Shown here piece after piece: positions 12,266 to 23,700 of a stretch of DNA of 64,000 nucleotides. Both the position numbers and the translations under genes were made by a program. The notes under the pieces are model-generated. The model saw nothing but the letters and a program-made list of their open reading frames with translations. It did not search any database and was not told the origin of the DNA. The DNA is from Chamaelirium japonicum. Taxonomy: Eukaryota > Streptophyta > Magnoliopsida > Liliales > Melanthiaceae. How positions within the stretch are numbered: the first letter of the stretch is position 1; every line of letters begins with the position of its first letter. Where the stretch lies: contig OX393552.1 in NCBI GenBank assembly GCA_947650365.1, forward strand, positions 52,707,428 through 52,771,427, given 5' to 3'.

Positions 12266-12962
12266 ATGATTAACAGTTCCCCGAGATGGAGGAGGTGCGA
12301 ACTCAATCCTCTAACTTCAGGCGGAGGGAGCGACAACAGGCGATCGACAATGGCAGTCGTAAAGCTCCTCGATTCCCGTATATGCGATAGAAGTCAGCCT
12401 CTTGAAATCTCGGGAAGTCTCGTCGGGAGATCTCTTGAAGAATCGAGCTACTAATATGGTGGTGGGGATCCCTTGTGGGCGATGGACGATCTTGTGAGGT
12501 AGGACTGTAGGAGTGGTCGCCCAAGCACGCCTTCGATAGTTCTGAGAAATCTGCTCATGCCATGTGCCAGGACGGGAGCCGATGTCGACTGGTCGGGGCA
12601 ATGGGCCGCCGACGCACATAGGAACAGCAGGGGTCCGTTGATGTGTGGGTGAGGCTCGGCCTGGGAGGTGCTGCTGCTAGGTCTGGTCTGGACGACGGGC
12701 CGCCAGGGCACGCAGGAGCCACAGGGGGGTCGTCGACGTGTGTTGGGTCTCGGTAGCTGCTGGTTCATGTAAGAGCCGCAGGGTCGTCGGTGTGAGGGTG
12801 GGGCTCAGCTAGGCAGGGCCTGATCGAATGCTTGCTGGGACTATGTCGGATGGAGACGAGGAGGTCGGGGACTGGTCGGCACTCGGGTCGACAAGAGTCG
12901 TGGCCGGGTGAGGCTAGTTTGGTGAACATCAAACAAAACATTGAGAGAAAAGAAACAAAGAC

Positions 12963-12965
<3 letters not shown>
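12266..12965. other. GC-rich intronic block with imperfect GGGTCGTCG repeats, no recognised gene
   Basis: Units around GGGTCGTCGNCGTGTG and GGTGAGGCTCGGC recur near 12630, 12730 and 12790. ORFs on both strands are open because of the base composition, but none resembles a known protein. A captured genomic fragment inside a transposon is possible. Confidence 0.35.

Positions 12966-13042
<77 letters not shown>
12966..13042. repeat. (GA)n microsatellite
   Basis: About 38 uninterrupted GA units in CCC1 intron 1. It creates artificial RE/SL-repeat ORFs on both strands. Confidence 0.97.
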
Positions 13043-13044
<2 letters not shown>

Positions 13045-14552
13045 TCAGTCATCAAATAGTCAAGGACATTTTTTCATTCAAATCATCATCCTTTCACACG
13101 TAACTTTACGTTTTAGATTTTGAAATCTTTTCCAAATCTCATCCAAATTCACTAATCTGCTAGTGGTCCTTCACCTTCGGTGCCAGTTGTGCTTCATTTC
13201 TTCTCAACATACTTTCCCTGCCATCTCCGCTATTGCTTGGTCTACTCGTCTTGATTGCTATTTCTACTCTCTCCCCTCGTCTAACTTGCTCTCTTTTGTT
13301 TCCATTTTCTTTCATTTGGCTCTGTGCTTCGATTTTCCTCTTTGATTTGTGTGTATAGTATTACGCTTTTATCTGTGGGTCACGTGGTGCATTATCCTTT
13401 TGTCTATGGGTTTTATTATATCATGCTTCACTATTATTTACTGTACAAGGTGTTGAATTCTCCATTTCTACAAATATTTTCTTTATTTTCTCAAGAAGTT
13501 ACAATTCCTGTTACCGAATTATTCGTGTTTATTTATGACAGGTTGTACAAAGCCGTATCCTCATTTTTCCAGGTGGTTGCCCAGGCATCTGAGGGGTGTC
13601 AGGCAGTTCTCTTTAAGGTGGTTTGGCTAAAAAAATCTTCTCTATGTGAGTGCATGGCTATTTGGATTTCTCGTGCATGATTATTCAGTTTATCTGACTC
13701 GAGTCTCTAAATTGCTTCATCTATGAATTCCTTATGTTGCAAATATTGCTCTCTTGTTTACTTTGTTTCAGCTTTGAATCACTTATGTGCAAGGAAGGGG
13801 TTCACAATCTCATGTTTCAACCTTTTGTATTTGTTAACTTTGATGATCTATTTGATTTGTAGATTTGGTCAAATTGAAGTTGGTTTCAATAAATCACATT
13901 AGTCTTGTAATGGAGAACCACTTTAATTCTCTACAAGAGTATTAACACGTACTACGTCTAAAAGTGGAGTCTGAAATAGTTGTAATTGTATCTCATTTCT
14001 GGTTATATATCCGAATTAAAATATATTACTAAGGTTGGTTTTGGTATTTTTGTAGCTTTTTTGGGGTCTTGGCTGTTTAGTGCTTGAGGCTGTCAGCCTA
14101 TCACTTAGGCTCTTCAAGTTTCCATCACTTTCACACTTCCTCGCTCATATATTTTAAATATACTTAACCAGATATGTTCATTGGAATTCTTGTTTTACAT
14201 ATGCTGTATTATCCTTGAATCTGTTGGTTTCGTGGCCTTATTATTGTTTCCTGCTAAATCACGCTAAGGGTCATGTTATGCTGATCATAATCCCTGTTTG
14301 CTGCTCATAATTTTTATTTGGTATATCCCGTTGACAAGATGTGTTCGGTTGGATAATGTTATGTTGCCTTTTCTTCCTTTTTATTGCCCAATAATGGTTA
14401 TTAGTTAGATGGTTTTAGTTGTGCTATCATTGTGATTTTGATATTGTAGCTTGTAGCCTTCATTTTTCTGGCTGTACAAATAGCACATCTTAAACGGTGC
14501 TTTGGAGTGCCACTTAATTGGTTGTGAATCGTTCATTTGATTTGGTATGTAG
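13043..14552. other. CCC1 intron 1, 3' part, no element recognised
   Basis: T-rich unique-looking intron sequence ending at the acceptor TATGTAG before 14553. No protein homology seen. Confidence 0.5.
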
Positions 14553-14708
14553 ATTCTAATTGGTCATGGAGACTGGGGAAATTGAGATTGCAGATGAGGA
14601 AATGCCATCACATGGCGGGAGGCAATACAGACCCGTAGGCACCCATGATCGAGCCGTTCTCCAGATGTCTTCCTTAGAGTCTGGATCTCCTCCAGAAATA
14701 CCATTGAA
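14553..14708 (+). CDS. CCC1: CCC1 exon 2 (first coding exon)
   Basis: Acceptor at 14551-14552, ATG at 14566, residues 1-47 plus two bases of codon 48, donor AA|GTGAGT. It encodes the soluble acidic N-terminus with the RQYRPV and [10 protein letters not shown] motifs conserved in plant CCC1. It is bracketed by the inverted duplication arms at 9577-9874 and 18652-18951. Confidence 0.93.
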
Positions 14709-17700
14709 GTGAGTTCACTATTCCCAAACCAACTATTTCAATTAGTTCAGCTTAGATTCTTTTGGATATAAGGTTTTGGGTTTCCTGCCAGAATTCAATT
14801 GTAGTTTCCTTTGCCTTGTTTCATTAGTGCTTCTTTGTATACTTGGTAATTGTTATGACTGACTTTCTGCCTGGCTGAACTCTCTTTTTTCTTAAGGTAG
14901 ATTCCATCTTAGCTTGTTTTCATTTTTGTTTTAAAGCTAAAGATCATGCAAAGCAATAGTTTAAGTTAATAATGGTATGGAACATTTGCCCTAACAGTAA
15001 GACTGATGATGGAGGCTCTTCTACAGTTCATCCACTTTGGGAGTTTGCTGCATGAATTGGGATTTCGACTTGGGGAGATTTCCAAGTAATTCAACCAAAT
15101 CTGTGTTTGATCTGAAGTTGCACATGAAAGTGGTTTTGAGCTTTCGGAATATCACATAGGAGTAATTTATCAAGAGGAATTGGGATATAAAAGGGTTTTG
15201 CAAGGTATTGAGGATTTGTGGGGTAAAACTTTAAAGTATGAGCTTGTTGGAGTTAATTTCTGCAGCAGAAAATCTGGGTTATGTAAGGATTAGAAGAGAC
15301 TTCTTATTGATCTAGGCTCTGAGATGGAACTAGTTGGTAATCTATGCTAAGTTAGGAGAATCAACTAAACTAGATGCAGAATCAAAGATAATATGCAAAC
15401 ATTGTGGAAAAAGCATCACTTGTTGAGGGTAGTAAGAAATGGGATAGCAACTAGAACAGTGCACTTCTAGTGAGGAACTAAGGAGTCACACTTTAGTGTT
15501 CTAAGGAATCACATCGAGGAATTCCGAGGCATTTCTCAAAGGAAGTTATAACAGAATATTACAGCAAATAAGAGTGAAGAAACTAGCAATTGGATTGATT
15601 AGATAAAGGTGGCCAAGACCTTTGTGTAGTACATCATACTTGTCACCCCTTCTATTCCTAGCAATTTCACTTCGATTGGAATCCAATCCAAGTGAAAATA
15701 CCTTCACTAGTGACCGACCCTCGTATTCCTCAAGTCTAAGAGGGTGAATTTCCTATGTCACTTTGCTTGGGAGGATCCATATGAAACTGAAGTTGGATTA
15801 ATCAATTTGAAAGTTCTAATCAATATGAAACTGGACACTAGAAACAATTTTACGATGATTTGGAGTCCAAAAAGTAAATGACTCTATGCTAATATAATGA
15901 CAACCCCCATGCTTCTGATGATGGCTGGCTACCATCCTTTTGTGGCCAGGTGGACTCTAACAAGTGACAAATTGCTCTTTCTTCTTTCTGCTCTTTTCAT
16001 ATACTCGAAGATTTGATGCAACAATTCTCCTCGGCTTGGGAAAACTCAGCTCCGATGAGTAAAGAGCTTGGTTCTTCCATTAAGATTAGGATTTATTTGA
16101 TTGAAGACCTCTTCAAGAATCCTCGAACTGTCGGAGACATGACAATCCTTCCACGTGACGAGGAATTTTAAAAAGATGTCGTATTTGCTCTGGTCCTCTG
16201 GACCACTTGATCTTCCAGGACATCTTCAATTTGATATTTGAGCATGAACATATATGGTAGTCTTAGTGCTTGCACTTCAAAATTTTTGCTTTATGGTGAC
16301 CATTGTTATCACAATCGCATAATATGATGTTTCTGATTAGTGGTTTAATCGTAGATGTGACCGTATATACGCTTATGGGGTCGTGTGTGCGATTTAATAT
16401 TTTTGAAAAGTGAATTGTAAAATTCAAAAATACCAAAAGATCCCAAAAGTACAAAAAACCCAATAATCATACATGTAAAACAAAAAATTATTAATTTGTA
16501 AATAGTTAGTAACAAAGAACATACAAACCAATTCAAGTACATTGCATGCTTTCGGGACGATTATTGCTATGAATCAATGTCCTTTTCCAGTAACATTGCA
16601 TGCATTGAATCAACCATTTGTTCCAACTTCCATTTTTTCACATCCTTTTTCCCCCTTCAATTACCCGCATGCTATCAAATCCTTTTTCAAGCCATTCTTT
16701 TGGTGTTTCTTGCTTCATATAGGTTTAATTTAAGTGCCATTGTGAGAACCTTCTTGACTCTTGACATCTTGGATGTCGCCTACTCCTTTAGTAGGTTGGT
16801 ATCAGGATTGATTATGAGGTTCTCGTTTTGAGCTGATTTTCGTAGCTTCTGCTTTAGTCTGGCTAGGCTGGTATCATATTCAATAGCATTGTGAGGTCCT
16901 TGATTCTTGAGTCTTGACATCTTGGATCCATGTAATGCTTCTTGATCTTTGATATCATAATTTGTCTCTAGAAACGATGACACCCCTTCCTTAGTTAAGA
17001 TACAAGTTAGCAAATAAGAAAACTACAAATATACAAGACTACCAGGGTGGTTTAAACTTTAAAGAAGCAGAATGATCCATGAGTCCATGGTCTTCTTGGT
17101 GATGTTATTGTTGTACGTGGTGGTGCTGCTGTAGGCGGTGATCTTGAGCATCCATGGACAAAGGGGGCTCCTCATCATCGGCATCCCAAGCCCACTCTCC
17201 ATGTATTTGCCATTGTGGATTCACGATTCTTTTTTGGAAGTCTTCTAGATGCAGGACTGATTTCATGTTCGTTATGAAATGAATGAAACTCTTCTATGGG
17301 TGACTTGGCCCTATAAGTTTGTTGATAAAGCTTGATTGAAATAATAGAAAATTAGCCTACAAGCTCTTATGGGTGCTGTAGAGGTGTGCTAGCTTCATTT
17401 GCCTCTACGAGGGGATTGAAAGAGTCCAAATTAGCCCAAAACACAACATTATAGTTCAAGGTAGGCATTGACAGGCCTGCGGGTTCCATGCGGGCCGGGT
17501 TCAAAGACTCACGGATTCAAGTGATGGGTTAGGTTAAGGGGTTTATGGGTTTTGGATCTAAAGTTAGTTAGGGTTCAGATTTCATTGATACCCAACATAT
17601 GGCTTTTTAAACCCTTACGCCCTGAATGAATCAGGAGGGTTTGTAGCAGTAGGGAGAGAAGTGAGGTCCGATGGCAACGATAGAGTGGTGAGTGGTGACT

Positions 17701-20700
17701 GCAGGCGATAAGCAATCGAGTGCTAGCGATCGGTGATGGGCTTTCGTAACAAGCGATGACAAGTGGTTATCGACGGAGGTGTTGGCAGTGACATAGACTA
17801 GCCAACGACAAGAGGCCTTAGTAGCTAGCGGTTGGACAACGGGCTAGGCTCGACAACTAGTGCAGTGGCTAGACTATTGTGGCGAGTAAATTTTAAATGT
17901 TGGCGTTTATCAAGGAAACAATCCAATCGCGACTGACTAATTGTCTAATTAGCAATCGGGTGATGGACGACCTCAAGCGAGGTCATCCATCATATGGCTT
18001 TTTTAAACTATTTGATATCCAACATATGACTTTTTAAACCCTAACTCCCCGGATCAGGAGGGTTTGTAGCAGTAGGGAGAGAAGTGAGGTCCGATGGCAA
18101 CGATGGAGTGGTGACTGTGGGCGATAAGCAATCGAGTGCTAGCGATCGGTGACGAGCTTTCGTAACAAGCGATGACAAGTGGTTGTCGACAGAGGTGTTG
18201 GCAGTGACAAATGACATTGACTAGCCAACAACAAGAGGCCTTAGTAGCTGGTGGTTGGACAACAGGGTAGACTCGACGACTAGTGGGGAGGCTAGACTAT
18301 TGTGGCGAGTGAATTTTGAATGCTGTTGTTTATTAGGGAAACAATCCAATCACGATCGACAAATTGTCCAATTAGCAATCTAGTGATGGGTGACCTCAAG
18401 TGAGGTCGCATTTCTTATGGTTTTTTTAACCATATGGCTTTTAAAACCATTTGATACCCCAACATATGGCTTTTTAAACCCTAACTCCCTGAACGGATTA
18501 GGTGGTTTATAGCAGTAGGGAGAGAAGTGAGGTCTGATGGCAACAATAGAGTGGTGACTGCGGGCGATAAGCAATCGAGTGCTAGCGATCGGTGACGGGC
18601 TTCCGTAACAAGCGACGACAGACGAAGGTGTTGGTAGTGAGCAGGTCATAGGAAGAGATCCATGACCATCAGAACCCTCAACCTGAGATTTACAACCACC
18701 TAAAGCAACAAGTCACGCCAAATCCAGATCGAGATCAAAGATCATGCTTCAGAAAGAGAGAGAGAGAGAGAGGATCCTAACGCCTAAATCTCTAAATATC
18801 GAACCAAAATGGAGAATACAAAAGGTTCGCGATAGAATCCGTACCAGAGACAAAGAGGTGAAAGGCGGGGGAGCCGGCGGCTATTCCGGCGGAGCAAACG
18901 GATGGGAATTGCGGAGGGGCGGTGTCGGGCCAGATGGGATCACGACTAGGGATAGGGATGGCAACGGTGCGGTTTCGGTGCGGTTTTGGGCAAAACCGAA
19001 ACCGCACCGCAACACCGAAACCGCAACACACCGTGACGGTGCACCATATGTAAAACCGAAACCGCACCATGCAGTTTAACATTATAATGGTCTAAACGGT
19101 GCGGCTTCTGACTGGTCTCTGTGTCAACTTCTTCTTAGACCATGTAAACTATGGAGATTGCACCATATTTTGGCAGCCACAACCCACAGTTTTCATGGAA
19201 GTAGAGCATGGTGCGTTTTTCGTAACATAGCCACATGTTTATACCTACTTGTTAAGCTCTACTTCTCTGCCTTCTTAAGACCTTGGGTCCAAATAGAAAG
19301 TTTGGTACATTCCTAGCACCTCTTCCTGCTTAAGAGCTTAAGAGGAAGAGGTAAAATCTCTGTTTCAAAAACCATCAGACCCTTGGATCTTTGAAACAAA
19401 GATCTGCCTCTTAAGGGCTAAAGAGAGAACCAACATTTTTTTGCACGAAAATACCCTTCCCATCCAGGGTATTTACCATCATATTTAAAGTCTTGACTGG
19501 GGATTACCAAATAGATAGAGAATGTGTAGAGAGTATTTTGTAGAGAGAGAATGTTGTAGAGAGTATTTTGTAGAGAGAGAATGTTGTAGAGAGTATTTTG
19601 TAGAGAAAATGTTGTAGAGAAAAAGTGTAGTAAAGAGAATATTGTGGAGTGAATATTTTAGAGAGTATGTGTTGTAAAAAGTGAACGAGTGGGCAAGAAT
19701 CCTTATCTGCTCGGCAAAAGAGATATTGCTGCTATACCTAAAAGTCCACCTCTAATTTATTATATGTGAAATGACAACAATTTCTTCTGTAAAGAGCCAA
19801 ATAAGAGGGCATTACCAAACACTATATTTGGGACATACTCTGTTTTAGATAAGTGTTGCCAAAGGGACCATATGTCACCTTGCAATATTCAGTACTGCCA
19901 GCATCTCATAGACTTGTCACAAGTTGTGTATTGCATAAAAATGGAATGTAGTTGAATTGTGTATGTATGCAGGTATACTTGTATGTTGAATCTCATATCA
20001 AACGTGTGGGACTATGGTCTATTGTAAGTGCATATATTTGGTCTATTGTTTTGAATAGTGAATTCATCAAGACCATTGCAAATCTTCAAAATTTACTTCA
20101 AGTTACAACAAAGACGTAGTTTCCCTATCAATATATGCAACCTTTTGTTTTTGCAATATTTATGATAGTATTTTTTTTATTGTTTAATTTTGTTCACAGG
20201 TATACAGCTTTCATCTATTCTAGTAATCTACTTGATTCATATTTCTTAGTTGTTATGTTCATATTACGGGATAGATTTTCTAAGATCAAAGATACTAGCA
20301 GAAGTAACATAAATATTTACTTTACTTTTTTTATAGTGCTTACTTGGTAGTGCCTTCTATCTTATTTTGTCGTAGATTGTGTTGTGGTAATTTCTGACAT
20401 TATACTGAATGAATTCATTAATTTCTGCTAGGAAGCTTAATACAAGCTCTCCTTTAAATATCGATGTCAATACAAGAGAGGGATCTTCTAATACTCATGG
20501 TGAATCTAATGGGCCTCAAAAAGAATCGAAACTGGAGCTGTTTGGTTTTGATTCTCTTGTCAATATTTTGGGACTTAAGAGGTACTTCATAGGTGTATTT
20601 TTATTTCTTTTGTGTTTACTGTTATTTTCTTTTGGTTGTCAATTTGCTCCTTGAATCATTGTAAGTTTTTTTTTCTATATGATAAATTAAAGCATGTCTG

Positions 20701-23700
20701 CTATGGTGTTACCATATAAATATTTTGTTAGTTTAGCTGCAGTAATTTCAATATTTTAATCAATTAAGTCTTTACAGTATGACAGGGGAACAGATACCTG
20801 CCCCTTCGAGTCCCAGAGATGGCGAGGATGTGTCAATTACTGTTGGACTTCCTAAGGTAAATAAGCTCATTTCATCAGCTTAGGACAACCGCTGTGGATT
20901 CTACCTTCAGTTGACTACTATTAACTTGGAAGCATGTGAATAAAACACCCATATAGTTATTTTTTTCTTATTTGAAAAATTTTATTTTATTTTGTATATG
21001 AATGTAACTTTTCGTAATGTTGAGTAAGGAAAATTTACCAGCTCCTCTATGGATAAAAATGTAAGAACAAAGAGAACATGACCATACGAAGGTTATAATG
21101 CCAACTGCTAGTCTGGCTTAGATAGCTTATCTATTACCATATTTTTGGCAAGTCATGTTTGCTTGTTGGCAAACTTGTGTGATCTCTTTATCCTTCACAA
21201 GTGATTGGATATCTTTCATCCATATGTTAATTATGAGGTATACAGTGACGTTCTAATGGTACCTAGGCATTGATAAATTGGCCGACGTGGCTTGAGTCCA
21301 CGAAGCACTTCAATGGGTGAGCTTCTCATAGAACCATTTTCCGAGATCTTATATGTAACTTCAAGGATGTAGATTATGATCCCCTGAAGCAACAAGGTCC
21401 CCAACTAGACATCGTAATAGATTGCCAGGAGTTCTGCTTACTCTCCTTGTCTGTCCAATTACATGTGAATGATACGCACAAGAAAATCACAATTTAGTTA
21501 TTATGGATCTCCATATCGTACTCCAAAAGTAGCTCATGAACACATCTCGATCAAATACAACCATTTTCGGATGCCAGGTAGGCGAACTACCTCCTTGAAG
21601 TAGGGAGAGGCATTTTTTGAGGGTTGCCAAGCTTTTGACAAGATATAAAGTGCTGGACTACCATTTAAAGGGCCTCTAATAGTTTTCCATAAAACTAGCC
21701 ACCTAGGACAACGTTTATACTCAGGTCTGCCAAGGCTCATTACGTACAAGAAATGAGATATATAATCCCCCATTCTCCTTCACTCCCTTAGCTATCTGAC
21801 ATGTATGACCCCTCCCGATGGTCTTTGCTATGTTCTTCCTCAAGATCTTTAAAACCTGTCCTTGACGGCTTGACCATCACAAGTTTTATCTGCTAAAATG
21901 TCTTCATCGTGCAGAATGTTGCTCCCAATTACTTGCTCAAGAGGGGATATATCAGGAAGATATAAATGTGCATCAAGAATAGTGTACCTTTACGTTTGGT
22001 CAGTTTCCCTGCCTTGACATCTTCATAAATTTTTCCGAAGCTCTTATCTCCCACATCCTTGAAACTTTCAAACCTACTCTTAAAGTAGTAAATGAGTGAG
22101 ACTTCCTGCTAAGTGCATTAGCCACTATGTTCTTACTTTAGATTTGTGTTTCAGAACATAAGGATGACCCTATTAAAAAATTTTCCACTAAGTGTGTTGT
22201 CTGTCCAACTTCTTCTGAGAATTCAAGTACTTAAGTAGTTAAGTGCCTCGTGAATTGAAGACATAAAAAACTCCTTGTTGATCCAAGAATATCGCCAGTA
22301 CCACGAGACTTGAACCATTATGTATAATTCTAGTTTAGAAGTAAAAATGTTTTTTTCTTTTCGATCCACTCAACTTCTTGGCTCAATATTACTCCAATGC
22401 CCACATGCGAGGCATCACGTGTGGCTTCAAATACCTTGGAGAAATATGGAAATCATAGAATATGCGATTCATTTATCCAGACTTTGATTCTCTCAAAGGA
22501 TTTTGCAACTGCATCAGTCTACCGAATGTGCCTTTCTTTAACCTCCCAGTGATGGGTTCATGATCGTACTAGATTTCCGAATGTATTTTTGGTAGAGAGT
22601 AGCTAATTAATGAACATTTCATACCTTATTGTAGTTAAAGGCTAATAAAGGATTGACTTAACCTCCTTTGGATCAACTTTAACACTCATTAAAGAAACCA
22701 AAAATCCCTGAAAGCACCCCATAGATTACTTAACATGGATTTCTTCAAGTTGATGACCTTTCCAGGGTGTAGAGTCTTCATTACCCGTTGAATGTGCTCC
22801 TTACACTCCTATGTGCTTCTACGGTAGACCCAAATACCATCTAAAATTAGATTACCCAAAATGCTTAAATATAAGGATGAAACAGTTGCGTCATTAATCA
22901 TATGAAAGTGTCTGGTGTGTTGGATAAACTTAAATATGTGACCAACGACTCTTTGACCCTCTATTGTGTGAGTTGTCTTTCACTCTTCTCTAGGTTTGAT
23001 ATGAATCTGGTGATATCCACTTCTCAGATCAAGTTTCAAGGATATGGTGGAACCTGTCATCATATCAAGCATATCATCTACTCAAGAGATCATGAAACGA
23101 ACTTGGCAATGTTCTTGTTGATAGCACGACTATCCATACTAGTGTTCTAAAAAGCGACCCAGGTGGCCGCTTAGGCGCTAGAAGGTTCCCCACCGCCTAG
23201 CCTAGCCCCTAGACGGTGCAGAAAACTGGCCCATGACCCTATGTGAGGCTAAGCGGGGCCAGGTGGCTGACCAGGCGTTCTGGGCTGTCCAGGCGTTCTG
23301 GGCTTTCCTTTTTTTTTTAAACCTAGTTTATGTCTAATTCAATGCCTAGATCATCAATAAGAAGAAAAGGGAGAATGAGTGAGGAATAGATGTATTACTA
23401 GCGACTCAAGCTAGTAAGGCTCAAGGATGGATTGTTGATGGTGGTGGTGATGAAGTACATGATAAAGAGGTCGATGCCGGTTCGGGACTTACTTGGTAAA
23501 TGGTTGGAGAAGCGAGCATATAATGTTCTAGTGCCTAAGAGAAGTTCTAGAAACATTAGTGGTAGCTCTTCATCCCGTGAAGTTAGAGAACTTCATGAAA
23601 GAGATTTTGTATCGGATGAGGAGACAGACGAAGAGTGTGATAAGGAGGTGGAGTTTAAGTCTAATAAAGATAGTCCTGGAGGGATATGGAGAAGAAGAGT

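Noticed and set aside
12303-12768. GC-rich minus-strand ORFs in intron 1 as a nested gene
   Set aside because: Overlapping frames on both strands are equally open; no recognised protein or splice structure.
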